Source: Caulobacteraceae bacterium (lineage in GTDB: Bacteria > Pseudomonadota > Alphaproteobacteria > Caulobacterales > Caulobacteraceae). From it: a DNA stretch of 15,419 bases. Positions 7,319-13,517 of this stretch are shown here, in pieces; the first letter of the stretch is position 1, and each line of letters begins with the position of its first letter. Made by a program: the position numbers and the translations under genes. The notes under the pieces are model-generated. The model was not told where the DNA came from, ran no database searches, and was given only the letters and a program-made list of their open reading frames with translations. The stretch lies in the NCBI GenBank assembly GCA_004144935.1, contig SDZP01000045.1:1-15419 (forward strand), given 5' to 3'.

Positions 7319-8227
7319 TCAGGCGGCCGCCTTGGGGAAGACACCGGCCCGCCAGAGCGAGGAGGCGGGGGCTTTGCCGATCTTCTGGCCGATCCAGCCG
7401 GCCGTTTCGATCAGGCCGTTAAGATCGAGGCCGGTCTCGAAGCCGGCCCGCTCCAGCATGTAGACCAGGTCCTCGGTGCCGATGTTGCCGGTGGCGTTGG
7501 GGGCGAACGGGCAGCCGCCCAGGCCGCCGACCGAGGCGTCCAGCACATCCACCCCGGCCTCGACGCCGGCGAAGGCGTTGGCCAGGCCGGTGTTGCGGGT
7601 GTCGTGGAAGTGCAGCCGCAGCCGGGTGTCGCCGACGACATGGCGGACGGCCTCGACGCGTTTCCTGACCGTCCAGGGATCGGCCACGCCGATGGTGTCG
7701 GCCAGGGCGATTTCGTCGACGCCCAGGGCCGCGCCGGCCCGGGCGATGGAGACCACGGTGTCCAGCGGCACCTCGCCCTCGAACGGACAGCCGAAGGCGA
7801 CGGAAATGGTCAGGCTGATCGGTGGGCCGCCTGCAGCTGCCTTTTTGCCGGCAATGGTCGAGAGGGTGGCGATCTGCTCTTCGACCGAGGCGCCCTGGTT
7901 GCGGATGCCGAAGCCGTCGCTGGCGCAGACCACGACGTTGGCCTCGTCGCAGGCGGCGGCGACGCAGCGGTCCCAGCCCCGCTCGTTGAGCACCAGGCCG
8001 ATGCGGCTGCGCGAAGGGTCGGCGGGCAGGGCGGCCATGATCTCCTCGGCGCCGGCCATCTGCGGCACGCGCTTGGGGTTCACGAAGCTGACCACCTCCT
8101 GGCGTTTGACGCCGCAGGCCTCCAGCCGGGTGATCAACTCGACCTTGTCGGCCACCTCAAGGATGGCCTCCTCGTTCTGCAGGCCATCGCGGGCCCCGAC
8201 TTCGACGATCTCGATCAGGCGGGTCAT
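7319..8227 (-). CDS. mvaB: Hydroxymethylglutaryl-CoA lyase
   Basis: This 302-residue TIM-barrel lyase cleaves HMG-CoA to acetyl-CoA and acetoacetate, the last step of leucine degradation. The family motifs are intact: VEVGARDGLQNE at 9-19 with R13 and metal ligand D14, SFVNPKRVPQ at 47-56, the metal pair H206/H208 in LHFHD, and the active-site signature GLGGCPFAPNATGN with C239 and metal ligand N248. The length is normal. The ATG at 8227 follows the stop of the membrane glycosyltransferase gene by 11 bp, with GGACAG near -12, so it is probably translated from a shared mRNA. The rest of a leucine-catabolic operon (isovaleryl-CoA dehydrogenase, methylcrotonyl-CoA carboxylase) is not next to it here, although in related genomes these genes often cluster. 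The function is secure. Confidence 0.95.
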   Translation of the reverse strand: MTRLIEIVEVGARDGLQNEEAILEVADKVELITRLEACGVKRQEVVSFVNPKRVPQMAGAEEIMAALPADPSRSRIGLVLNERGWDRCVAAACDEANVVVCASDGFGIRNQGASVEEQIATLSTIAGKKAAAGGPPISLTISVAFGCPFEGEVPLDTVVSIARAGAALGVDEIALADTIGVADPWTVRKRVEAVRHVVGDTRLRLHFHDTRNTGLANAFAGVEAGVDVLDASVGGLGGCPFAPNATGNIGTEDLVYMLERAGFETGLDLNGLIETAGWIGQKIGKAPASSLWRAGVFPKAAA

Positions 8228-8238
8228 GGGTGCTGTCC

Positions 8239-9990
8239 TCAGGGGGCGTCGTCGTCGGCGGTGGGCCTGGGCGCCTGGGCGCCGCGCGAGGCCGGGGTGG
8301 CGGCCGCCGGCTGGCGGGCCAGATCGGTCCGGCGCGGCACGCCGCGGTAGAAGGTCAGGTCCATCTCGTCGCCGTTGCTGTAGTTCAGCGCCTTGAGCCG
8401 GGTGATTGGATCGATGGGCACGCCGGAGGCCTTCATCAGCGCCAGGAATTCCTTCTGCTCGCGCTTTTCGACGATGGCGGGGCGGCCTTCGGCCAGGGCG
8501 CGGACGGCGTCCTCGGGGCCGCCGAGGCCGGTGCGGGTGCCGAGCGCGAAGACCAGGCTGGCCTCGGAATATCCGGCCACCTCGACGGGGCCGGGGGTGC
8601 GGCCGACCTTGGGGGCCAGGCCCGTGCGCTCCAGCGCCAGCACCACCCGCTTGGCCGGCCAGAAGGGCTCCAGACGGGGGGCGAGCTGGCCGAAGAAGGC
8701 GGCGTGGGCCAGCAGGCCCAGGGCGCCGGCGACGAGCACCGCGGTGACCGCGCTGCGGCGATAGAGCAGCACGGCGCCGACCACGCCGGCGGCCAAGAAC
8801 AGGGCGCCGGTGAGAATGGCCCAGACCAGATCCGGCGCGTCGCCGTACATCACCATCAACGCCCCGATGAGGACGGTGAAGACCACCGCCCCGAGACCGG
8901 CGACGATCGCCCCGGCCAGCTTCAGCCGGCCGCTCAGCGCCGTCTGCAGGCTGGCGGCCATCAGCCAGAACAGGGCCCCGTGGGCCGGAAGGCTGTAGTG
9001 GAAGAGCTTGGTCGGCAGGATCTCGAAGATCAGCCAGGTGGGGACCAGCCAGCAGAGGGCGAAGCGCACCCCGGGCTCGCGCCGCTGGGTCCAGCCCAGC
9101 ACCAGGGCGGCGGGGATCAACAGGCCGTAGGGAAACAGGGTGAAGGGCGAGAGCAGCAGGTGGTAGCCGAAGATGCCGCCGTGCCGCTCATGGCCGCCGA
9201 CCAGCTTGGGCGCCAGATCGCCGCCGATGGCAGAGCCCCAGAAGGCCCCGTCGGTGGCGACGCTAATGGCTACGGCCCAGGGCCCGCAGATGGCCAGGAT
9301 CAGCACCAGCCCCCAGCCCCAGCCAATGTCCTTCATCCAGCGGGCCTGGCGGTCCCAGGCCCACAGCGCCGCCAGGGCCAGCAGCAGCACCATCAGGATC
9401 ACCGGCCCCTTGATCAGGATGCCCAGGGCCACGGCCAGCCAGAGCAGCAGCTTTGTTCGCCAGCCTGTGGTCAGCAGGCCCCTGTGGGCGGCGTACTGCC
9501 GGGCCAGGGCGGCCATCGCCAGGGTGGTGCAGCCGGCCAGCATGGCGTCGGTCTTGGCGATGAAGGCCTCGGTGCTGAGCAGGAAGGAGGCGGCGAACAT
9601 CGCCCCCGCCAGCAGCGCCGTCCGCTCGCTCCAGAAGGCCCGGGCGCCCCAGACACAGGCGGCGGCCGCCAGCATCGCTCCCAGCAGGGAGGGAAGGCGG
9701 TAGGGCCAGATGTCGCGGTCCTCGACGTTGGAGAACATCGCCACGCTGGCCGCCTGCAGCCAGTGGATGCCGACCGGCTTCTTGTCGCGCGGCTGGTCCT
9801 GGAAATTGATGGAGACGTAGTCGTCGGTCTCCAGCATCTGGGCCGTGGCCTGGGCGAAGCGCGACTCGTCGCGGTCCAGCGAGGGCATGGCCATCAGCCC
9901 GGGCAGGCCGGCGAGGCAGGCGATGAAGGCCACGACGGCGACGCCGCGCCAGCCCTTGGCCAGCATGTCCAGACGGGATTCTAGGCTCAT
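8239..9990 (-). CDS. ArnT/PMT-like membrane glycosyltransferase
   Basis: This 583-residue integral membrane protein is of the dolichyl-phosphate-mannose mannosyltransferase/ArnT superfamily. These enzymes move a sugar from a polyprenyl-phosphate carrier to lipid A, protein or glycan on the outer face of the inner membrane. The first periplasmic loop after TM1 (about 14-34) has the signature acidic motif DRDESRFAQA (39-48), followed by DKKPVGIHWLQA (69-80), as in ArnT-type enzymes. About eleven more hydrophobic segments follow to about 445, then a soluble C-terminal domain of about 135 residues with a proline/alanine-rich tail. I chose ATG 9990, since TM1 starts soon after; a GTG 45 nt upstream is possible. 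There is no Shine-Dalgarno at 9990, but a -10-like element ends 7 nt before it, suggesting a leaderless mRNA. The acceptor and sugar are unknown. It is divergent from a GT2 gene that could make its donor. Confidence 0.88.
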   Translation of the reverse strand: MSLESRLDMLAKGWRGVAVVAFIACLAGLPGLMAMPSLDRDESRFAQATAQMLETDDYVSINFQDQPRDKKPVGIHWLQAASVAMFSNVEDRDIWPYRLPSLLGAMLAAAACVWGARAFWSERTALLAGAMFAASFLLSTEAFIAKTDAMLAGCTTLAMAALARQYAAHRGLLTTGWRTKLLLWLAVALGILIKGPVILMVLLLALAALWAWDRQARWMKDIGWGWGLVLILAICGPWAVAISVATDGAFWGSAIGGDLAPKLVGGHERHGGIFGYHLLLSPFTLFPYGLLIPAALVLGWTQRREPGVRFALCWLVPTWLIFEILPTKLFHYSLPAHGALFWLMAASLQTALSGRLKLAGAIVAGLGAVVFTVLIGALMVMYGDAPDLVWAILTGALFLAAGVVGAVLLYRRSAVTAVLVAGALGLLAHAAFFGQLAPRLEPFWPAKRVVLALERTGLAPKVGRTPGPVEVAGYSEASLVFALGTRTGLGGPEDAVRALAEGRPAIVEKREQKEFLALMKASGVPIDPITRLKALNYSNGDEMDLTFYRGVPRRTDLARQPAAATPASRGAQAPRPTADDDAP

Positions 9991-9997
9991 GGACGGG

Positions 9998-10005
9998 TAG
10001 ATAGC
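9998..10005 (-). promoter_or_regulatory. Candidate -10 element of the membrane glycosyltransferase gene
   Basis: On the minus strand GCTATCTA matches 6 of 8 positions of the Caulobacter GCTANAWC -10 and ends 7 nt before ATG 9990. That would place the transcription start at or next to the start codon. No convincing -35 is visible. Confidence 0.3.
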
Positions 10006-10055
10006 ATTGGCGGCGGGTTGGGCATAACTCCTCACCTCCTTGCTCCCCTCCGCTC

Positions 10056-10125
10056 ATCCTGACGCACGTCAGGATCCACCCGCTGCGCCGGCGCCTGGCC
10101 CGTGGGTCCTGACTTGCGTCAGGAC
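10056..10125. repeat. 70-bp dyad-symmetric element with two TCCTGAC-N4-GTCAGGA palindromes
   Basis: Two palindromes, 10056-10075 (9-bp arms, CA centre) and 10106-10125 (8-bp arms, 4-nt centre), share TCCTGAC-N4-GTCAGGA, and their centres are exactly 50 bp apart. The sequence between them is itself roughly symmetrical: GGATCCACCCG against CGTGGGTCC, with GCGCCGGCGC (10085-10094) near the middle. The whole is a near-perfect inverted repeat of about 70 bp between two divergent genes. It may be a dispersed REP-like palindrome or a paired operator. Confidence 0.75.
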
Positions 10126-10161
10126 GGTCGGACGTTGGGAATTTCCCCTTCCGCCAATCCC

Positions 10162-10169
10162 GCTCTATT
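10162..10169 (+). promoter_or_regulatory. Candidate -10 element of the GT2 gene
   Basis: GCTCTATT matches 6 of 8 positions of GCTANAWC and ends 8 nt before ATG 10178. No Shine-Dalgarno is present between it and the ATG, so a leaderless transcript is likely. A GGGAA-T-TTCCC palindrome (10137-10147) lies about where a -35 or operator would be. Confidence 0.3.
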
Positions 10170-10177
10170 AGAGCCCC

Positions 10178-10900
10178 ATGAGCACTCCCGACTATTCCAT
10201 CGTCGTGCCCGTCTATGACGAAGGCGAGGCGGCCCCGTTGCTGGCCCGCGAGATCGCCGCCGCGTTCGGTGAGCGGTCCTACGAGCTGATCTTCGTCAAC
10301 GACGCCAGCAAGGACGACACCCAGGACCGGCTGACCGCCCTGAAGGGCGAGATCCCCCAGTTGCGAGTGCTGGTCCACCGCAAGAACAGCGGCCAGAGCC
10401 GGGCCATCCGCTCCGGCATCCTCGAGGCCCGTGCCCCGATCATCGTCACCCTCGACGGCGACGGCCAGAACGACCCGGCCGACGCCCCGCGCCTGGCCGA
10501 ACGGCTGAAGGCCTCGCCGCCGCAGCTCGCCCTGGTCGGCGGAGAGCGGGTCAAGCGCCAGGATTCCGAAGCCAAGCGCTGGGCCAGCCGCTGGGCCAAC
10601 CGCATCCGCCGGCGGCTGCTCAACGACAACTGCAACGACACCGGCTGCGGCCTGAAGGCCTTCCGGCGGGAGGCCTTTTTGCGGCTCCCCTATTTCGACC
10701 ACATCCACCGCTACCTGCCGGCCCTGATGCTGCGCGAGGGCTATGAGGTGGCGTTCGAGCCGGTCAACCACCGGCACCGGGAGACGGGCGTTTCCAAGTA
10801 CAACAACTGGGGCCGGCTGAAGGCCTCGGTCAGCGACCTCCTGGGGGTGATGTGGCTGAACACCCGGGCGCGCAATCCGCTGGGCGTCGACGAGGTCTGA
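10178..10900 (+). CDS. Family 2 glycosyltransferase, polyprenyl-phosphate sugar transferase (DPM1-like)
   Basis: This 240-residue GT-A fold enzyme is predicted to transfer a sugar from a nucleotide donor to a polyprenyl phosphate on the cytoplasmic face. The N-terminal strand YSIVVPVYDEGE (6-17), FVNDASKDDT (39-48), the metal-binding DGDGQNDP at 93-100 and the acceptor-site region DTGCGLKAFRR (154-164) are typical of dolichol-phosphate mannosyltransferase-like proteins. So is the closing motif HRETGVSKYNNWGRL (about 200-213). There are no C-terminal membrane helices, so it is the short soluble form. It is transcribed divergently from the ArnT/PMT-like gene. The pair fits a two-step pathway: charge the carrier inside, flip it, then transfer outside. 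The actual sugar (mannose, glucose or another) cannot be read from the sequence. There is no clear ribosome binding site at ATG 10178. Confidence 0.92.
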   Translation: MSTPDYSIVVPVYDEGEAAPLLAREIAAAFGERSYELIFVNDASKDDTQDRLTALKGEIPQLRVLVHRKNSGQSRAIRSGILEARAPIIVTLDGDGQNDPADAPRLAERLKASPPQLALVGGERVKRQDSEAKRWASRWANRIRRRLLNDNCNDTGCGLKAFRREAFLRLPYFDHIHRYLPALMLREGYEVAFEPVNHRHRETGVSKYNNWGRLKASVSDLLGVMWLNTRARNPLGVDEV

Positions 10901-10918
10901 GCGATCGGCGCGGTCTTG

Positions 10919-10940
10919 AAGGGCATGAGCTCCCGCCCTT
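10919..10940 (+). terminator. Weak terminator-like hairpin after the GT2 gene
   Basis: AAGGGC (10919-10924) and GCCCTT (10935-10940) form a 6-bp stem with a 10-nt loop, 19 nt after the stop. There is no T-run, and the 3' arm overlaps the candidate -35 of the next gene. Confidence 0.3.
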
Positions 10941-10983
10941 GACGGAATTCTACATCTGTAGGCCAATGAGCCTACACTTGTAG
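10939..10983 (+). promoter_or_regulatory. Promoter with two BlaI/CopY-type operators
   Basis: Two 12-bp palindromes, CTACATCTGTAG (10950-10961) and CTACACTTGTAG (10972-10983), share CTACA-N2-TGTAG, with centres 22 bp apart (two helical turns). TACA-N2-TGTA is the operator core of BlaI/MecI/CopY winged-helix repressors. A -35 TTGACG lies at 10939-10944, so the first operator falls in the promoter spacer and the second near the expected start, a classic repression layout. The controlled gene is the lipoprotein starting at 10998. No blaI/blaR1-like pair is in the window. Confidence 0.7.
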
Positions 10984-10997
10984 TCCGGAATTTCGCC

Positions 10998-11510
10998 ATG
11001 CGCGCCGCCGTCCTCCTCCTGCCGCTGCTGCTGCTCGCCGCCTGCGACGGCAAGGCCTCCGCCGCCAAATTCCGCGCCCGCCAGGCGGCGATCGATCCGC
11101 CGCATCTGTGGTCGGTCGAGATCGTGCCGGCGGTGGCGGGGGTGAAGCCAGTCACCGTCTGCGCAGACAGCCGCATCGCCAAGGGCCTGGCCCGGCCGGC
11201 GGTGACGGCCGGCGACGCCTTCTGCCGGCCGATGGGCAAGGAGGTGGTTTCGGGCGGGACGCGCATCCAGCGCTGCGACCTCAACGGCGAGACCTGGGTG
11301 ACCACGGCGGCGGTCACCGGCGACCTGACCCGCGACTTCACGGCCGTGCAGTCGGCGACCCCGGTCAGCGGCGCGCAAGGCTACCGCCAGGCCCGGCGCT
11401 ACCAGCGGCTGGGAGACTGCCCGGAGGGCTGGAACGTCGGCGACAGCACCGATCAGCAGGGGCGCAAGGTGAAGGGGCAGTCGGGGCTGCTAGCGATGAT
11501 CGCGGGGTAG
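10998..11510 (+). CDS. Small predicted lipoprotein, possibly DUF3617-like
   Basis: This 170-residue protein has a lipoprotein signal: MRAAVLLLPLLLLAAC with lipobox L13-A14-A15-C16, so C16 should be lipidated. The residue after it is aspartate, which in E. coli retains a lipoprotein in the inner membrane; whether that rule holds here is unknown. The mature part has four cysteines (VCADS, FCRP, RCDLNG, GDCPEGW) that could form two disulfides in the periplasm. The pattern of PPHLW near the start, spaced cysteines and short beta-strand-like segments resembles DUF3617 lipoproteins, but this is a by-eye impression. It stands alone as a transcription unit behind two BlaI/CopY-type operators, so it is probably induced by an envelope or antibiotic-type signal. 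The function is unknown. ATG 10998 has a weak GGAA upstream. Confidence 0.82.
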   Translation: MRAAVLLLPLLLLAACDGKASAAKFRARQAAIDPPHLWSVEIVPAVAGVKPVTVCADSRIAKGLARPAVTAGDAFCRPMGKEVVSGGTRIQRCDLNGETWVTTAAVTGDLTRDFTAVQSATPVSGAQGYRQARRYQRLGDCPEGWNVGDSTDQQGRKVKGQSGLLAMIAG

Positions 11511-11516
11511 GGGGAA

Positions 11517-11553
11517 GGGGCCCAGTTTGGGCCTCCGGCCCGGTCCTGACCGG
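11517..11553 (+). terminator. Tandem hairpins after the lipoprotein gene
   Basis: GGCCCA (11519-11524) pairs with TGGGCC (11528-11533) around 3 nt, extendable by a G-U and a G-C pair. CCGGTC (11540-11545) pairs with GACCGG (11548-11553) around 2 nt. They begin 7 nt after the stop codon. No T-run follows, so termination would be weak or factor-assisted. Confidence 0.4.
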
Positions 11554-11591
11554 CTGCATAAACCCTTCCTGCACCCACCTTCCCGACTCTG

Positions 11592-11617
11592 GCCTGCCTG
11601 AATGAGAACAGGCAGGC
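11592..11617 (+). promoter_or_regulatory. 9-bp inverted repeat at the start of the EAL-like gene
   Basis: GCCTGCCTG (11592-11600) and CAGGCAGGC (11609-11617) form a perfect stem with an 8-nt loop. The loop contains an in-frame ATG (11602), and the next in-frame ATG (11623) follows 6 nt after the stem. The stem also covers the only purine-rich ribosome-binding candidate. It could be an operator on DNA or a translation-control hairpin in RNA. Confidence 0.5.
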
Positions 11618-11622
11618 AGCCG

Positions 11623-12843
11623 ATGTTCGAAGACGCCAAGATCGAGACTGTCGCTGAGCCCGGAGGGGCGGAGCAGTCATCCGCATCCCTGCTGCGCCTC
11701 GCCAGCGCGGACGCCGTCGCGACCCTCGATCACCTGCAGGCCAGCGGCCTGGTGGCGCAGGGCCGGGTCAACGTCATCAGCCTGCAGGCCATCGCCGATC
11801 AGCTGGGGCGCCGCTGGGACGTCCGGCGCGACCTGGTCCACGACCATGTGAAACGCAGCCTCGAGCGGCAGTTCGGCGGGCAGAGCCTGTTCCAGCAGGT
11901 CTCGGACACCGACTATGTGATCTGCCAGCCGGAGGCGAGCGCCCTGGCCGGGCAGGCCCGATGCCTCAACTGCCTGCGGGAAATCCTGCACCATTTCCTG
12001 GGGGCGGCCCAGAACGCGGACCTTCGCATCCATGCGGTGACCCGGATATCGCCCGAAGGCCTCTACGGAGAGCTGCTCGACATCGCCGCCGTCGAGCAGG
12101 CGGAATTGACGGAGGTCGAGGCGGTTGCGGCCGCCGCGATCGACCGCTGGTCGCCGTTCGTCTCCTCCAGCGGCCAACGGATCAGGGTCTCCTGCGCCCT
12201 GGAGCCGGTGATCCTGCTCAGGACTTCCAGCAAGATCGGCTACCGGCTGGCGCGCAAGGTGCTGGACATGCCGAGCGACCGGCCGCTGACCGCCGCCGAG
12301 CAGCGCAACCTCTCCCGGGCCGACATCCAGCGGATCGACTGCGCCACCATCGCCCGGGGCCTGGACCGGGTCCGCGCCGAAGGCCGCCAGGCCCGGTGCT
12401 CCAGCCTGGTGGTGCCGGTCTCCTACACCACCCTGTCGAGCCGGGAGGGACGGGCGGTCATCGTCGAGCTGTTCCGCCGCGCCCAGGCGGCGGTCCGCCA
12501 CGGGGTGATCTGCGAGATTCGCGACATCGAGGGCGTCCCGACGGGCGCCCTGACGGCGGCGGCTGCCGCAATCCGCCCCTTCTGCATCTATGTGGTCGGC
12601 CGACTCAACGAAACGCCGGTCGGCCGGCTGGACGGGCTGAGAGGCGTCAGGCTGCAGGCCCTCATCGCCGACTGCCCGCCGGGCCTGGCAGGAGACGCCG
12701 ACTTCACCGGCTGGGCGCGGGGGGTGCTGGCGGCGTCGCGCCCGGTGTCCCGATCGGTGATGCTGTGCCAGTTGGCATCGGCCCGGCAGCTGGCCATCGC
12801 CGCCATGCTGGGCGCCACCCATGCCAGTTTCCGGGGCGCCTGA
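11623..12843 (+). CDS. Uncharacterised protein resembling a degenerate GGDEF/EAL protein
   Basis: This 406-residue soluble protein has no signal peptide or membrane segment. I do not recognise it as a named family. The C-terminal half has strand order like an EAL phosphodiesterase: CSSLVVPVSYTTLSS (259-273) sits where EAL proteins have the NLS strand, and GVICEIRDIEGVP (294-306) where they have the LEITE strand. The EAL motif itself and the usual metal-binding Glu/Asp/Asn residues are missing, so catalysis is unlikely. The part at about 60-130 (SDTDYVICQP, then a helix) vaguely recalls a dead GGDEF half. If right, it would be a c-di-GMP sensor or a protein-binding scaffold. The start could also be ATG 11602, 21 nt earlier. 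It runs in the same direction as the winged-helix gene that follows. Six cysteines are spread through the sequence. The EAL relation is inference. Confidence 0.8.
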   Translation: MFEDAKIETVAEPGGAEQSSASLLRLASADAVATLDHLQASGLVAQGRVNVISLQAIADQLGRRWDVRRDLVHDHVKRSLERQFGGQSLFQQVSDTDYVICQPEASALAGQARCLNCLREILHHFLGAAQNADLRIHAVTRISPEGLYGELLDIAAVEQAELTEVEAVAAAAIDRWSPFVSSSGQRIRVSCALEPVILLRTSSKIGYRLARKVLDMPSDRPLTAAEQRNLSRADIQRIDCATIARGLDRVRAEGRQARCSSLVVPVSYTTLSSREGRAVIVELFRRAQAAVRHGVICEIRDIEGVPTGALTAAAAAIRPFCIYVVGRLNETPVGRLDGLRGVRLQALIADCPPGLAGDADFTGWARGVLAASRPVSRSVMLCQLASARQLAIAAMLGATHASFRGA

Positions 12844-12856
12844 GGGCGCGGCGAGA

Positions 12857-12872
12857 GGGCGCAGTGGCGCCC
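12857..12872 (+). terminator. GC-rich hairpin after the EAL-like gene
   Basis: GGGCGC (12857-12862) pairs perfectly with GCGCCC (12867-12872) around the 4-nt loop AGTG, starting 13 nt after the stop. A second GCGCCC follows at 12875-12880, giving an alternative pairing. There is no T-run. Confidence 0.35.
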
Positions 12873-12963
12873 TGGCGCCCGAGCCCCTACATACGCGCCT
12901 TGCCTTCCGCAAGGGAACCCCGTCCCGTGGCTCTCGAAGGCGCTGGCGAAGAGCGCCGTTCAC

Positions 12964-13488
12964 TTGACCGCCGAGAATCTCGAGCGGGGCCATGACCCCG
13001 CCGCCCTGCCACGTCTGGTGGCGTCGCAGTACCCCAAGGCCGCGCTGCGTCTTCTGCGTCCGCTCGCCGACCTGCTCTGCGTGGCGCGGGAAGCCTGTGG
13101 TGGCGATTTCGACAAGTTCCTGATCATGCTGGCCGTGGCGATCCGCACCACGGAGCACCCGCTGTTCGCCACCTATGCCCAGGAGGAGTTGCTGGGCGGG
13201 GCCATTCCGGTGTTCCCGAGCCTGGGGACGAATGTCCGCTCGGTCGCCGATTCCCTGGGGCTTCCCAAGGAGACCGTCCGGCGAAAGGTCGGCAGACTGA
13301 TCGAGGCGGGCTGGATTGTCCGGCAGGGCCAGGAGTTGCGGTTCACCGACCATGCCTACAGGGAACTGGCCGGGGCGCGGGTCGGGATCGAGCGCCTGGC
13401 GGTGCGCAACTTCGAGGTCGTCGCCGACCTCGTCCGCAAGGCCGCCGGGCCCTGCGAGGCAGCCGGCGCCGGTCAGGCCAGGGGCTAG
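12964..13488 (+). CDS. Winged-helix transcriptional regulator, uncharacterised
   Basis: This 174-residue protein has a C-terminal winged helix-turn-helix at about 89-130: NVRSVADSLGLPKETVRRKVGRLIEAGWI, followed by a short wing and FTDHAYRELA. That arrangement resembles the DNA-binding part of MarR/IclR/Crp-type regulators. The N-terminal 85 residues are mainly helical (LLRPLADLLCVAREACGGDFDKFLIMLAVAI), with no ligand-binding motif I recognise. The start is uncertain: TTG 12964 has GAAGAG about 10 nt upstream, and no in-frame ATG lies close; the next plausible start is GTG 13018. It follows the EAL-like gene by 120 bp in the same direction and faces a receiver-domain gene 29 bp away. A role in regulating one of its neighbours is possible but not shown. 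Confidence 0.8.
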   Translation: MTAENLERGHDPAALPRLVASQYPKAALRLLRPLADLLCVAREACGGDFDKFLIMLAVAIRTTEHPLFATYAQEELLGGAIPVFPSLGTNVRSVADSLGLPKETVRRKVGRLIEAGWIVRQGQELRFTDHAYRELAGARVGIERLAVRNFEVVADLVRKAAGPCEAAGAGQARG

Positions 13489-13517
13489 GGCCAAGTCTGT
13501 GGGGGCGCCACGCAGGC

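Noticed and set aside
8230..9984. 584-codon plus-strand open frame opposite the ArnT/PMT-like gene
   Set aside because: It is very rich in Gly, Gln and His, as expected from the complement of a hydrophobic membrane-protein gene.
10056..10125. CRISPR array or insertion-sequence ends
   Set aside because: There are only two palindromic units without spacer periodicity. No transposase gene and no target-site duplication are seen.
9263..11341. 692-codon open frame on the minus strand crossing the GT2 and lipoprotein genes
   Set aside because: It spans the divergent promoter region and lies antisense to the well-supported GT2 gene. The composition is typical of a shadow frame.
11677..13494. 605-codon minus-strand open frame opposite the EAL-like and winged-helix genes
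   Set aside because: It is low-complexity Gly/Arg/Asp-rich sequence without motifs. The plus-strand frames show coherent folds, including a clear helix-turn-helix.
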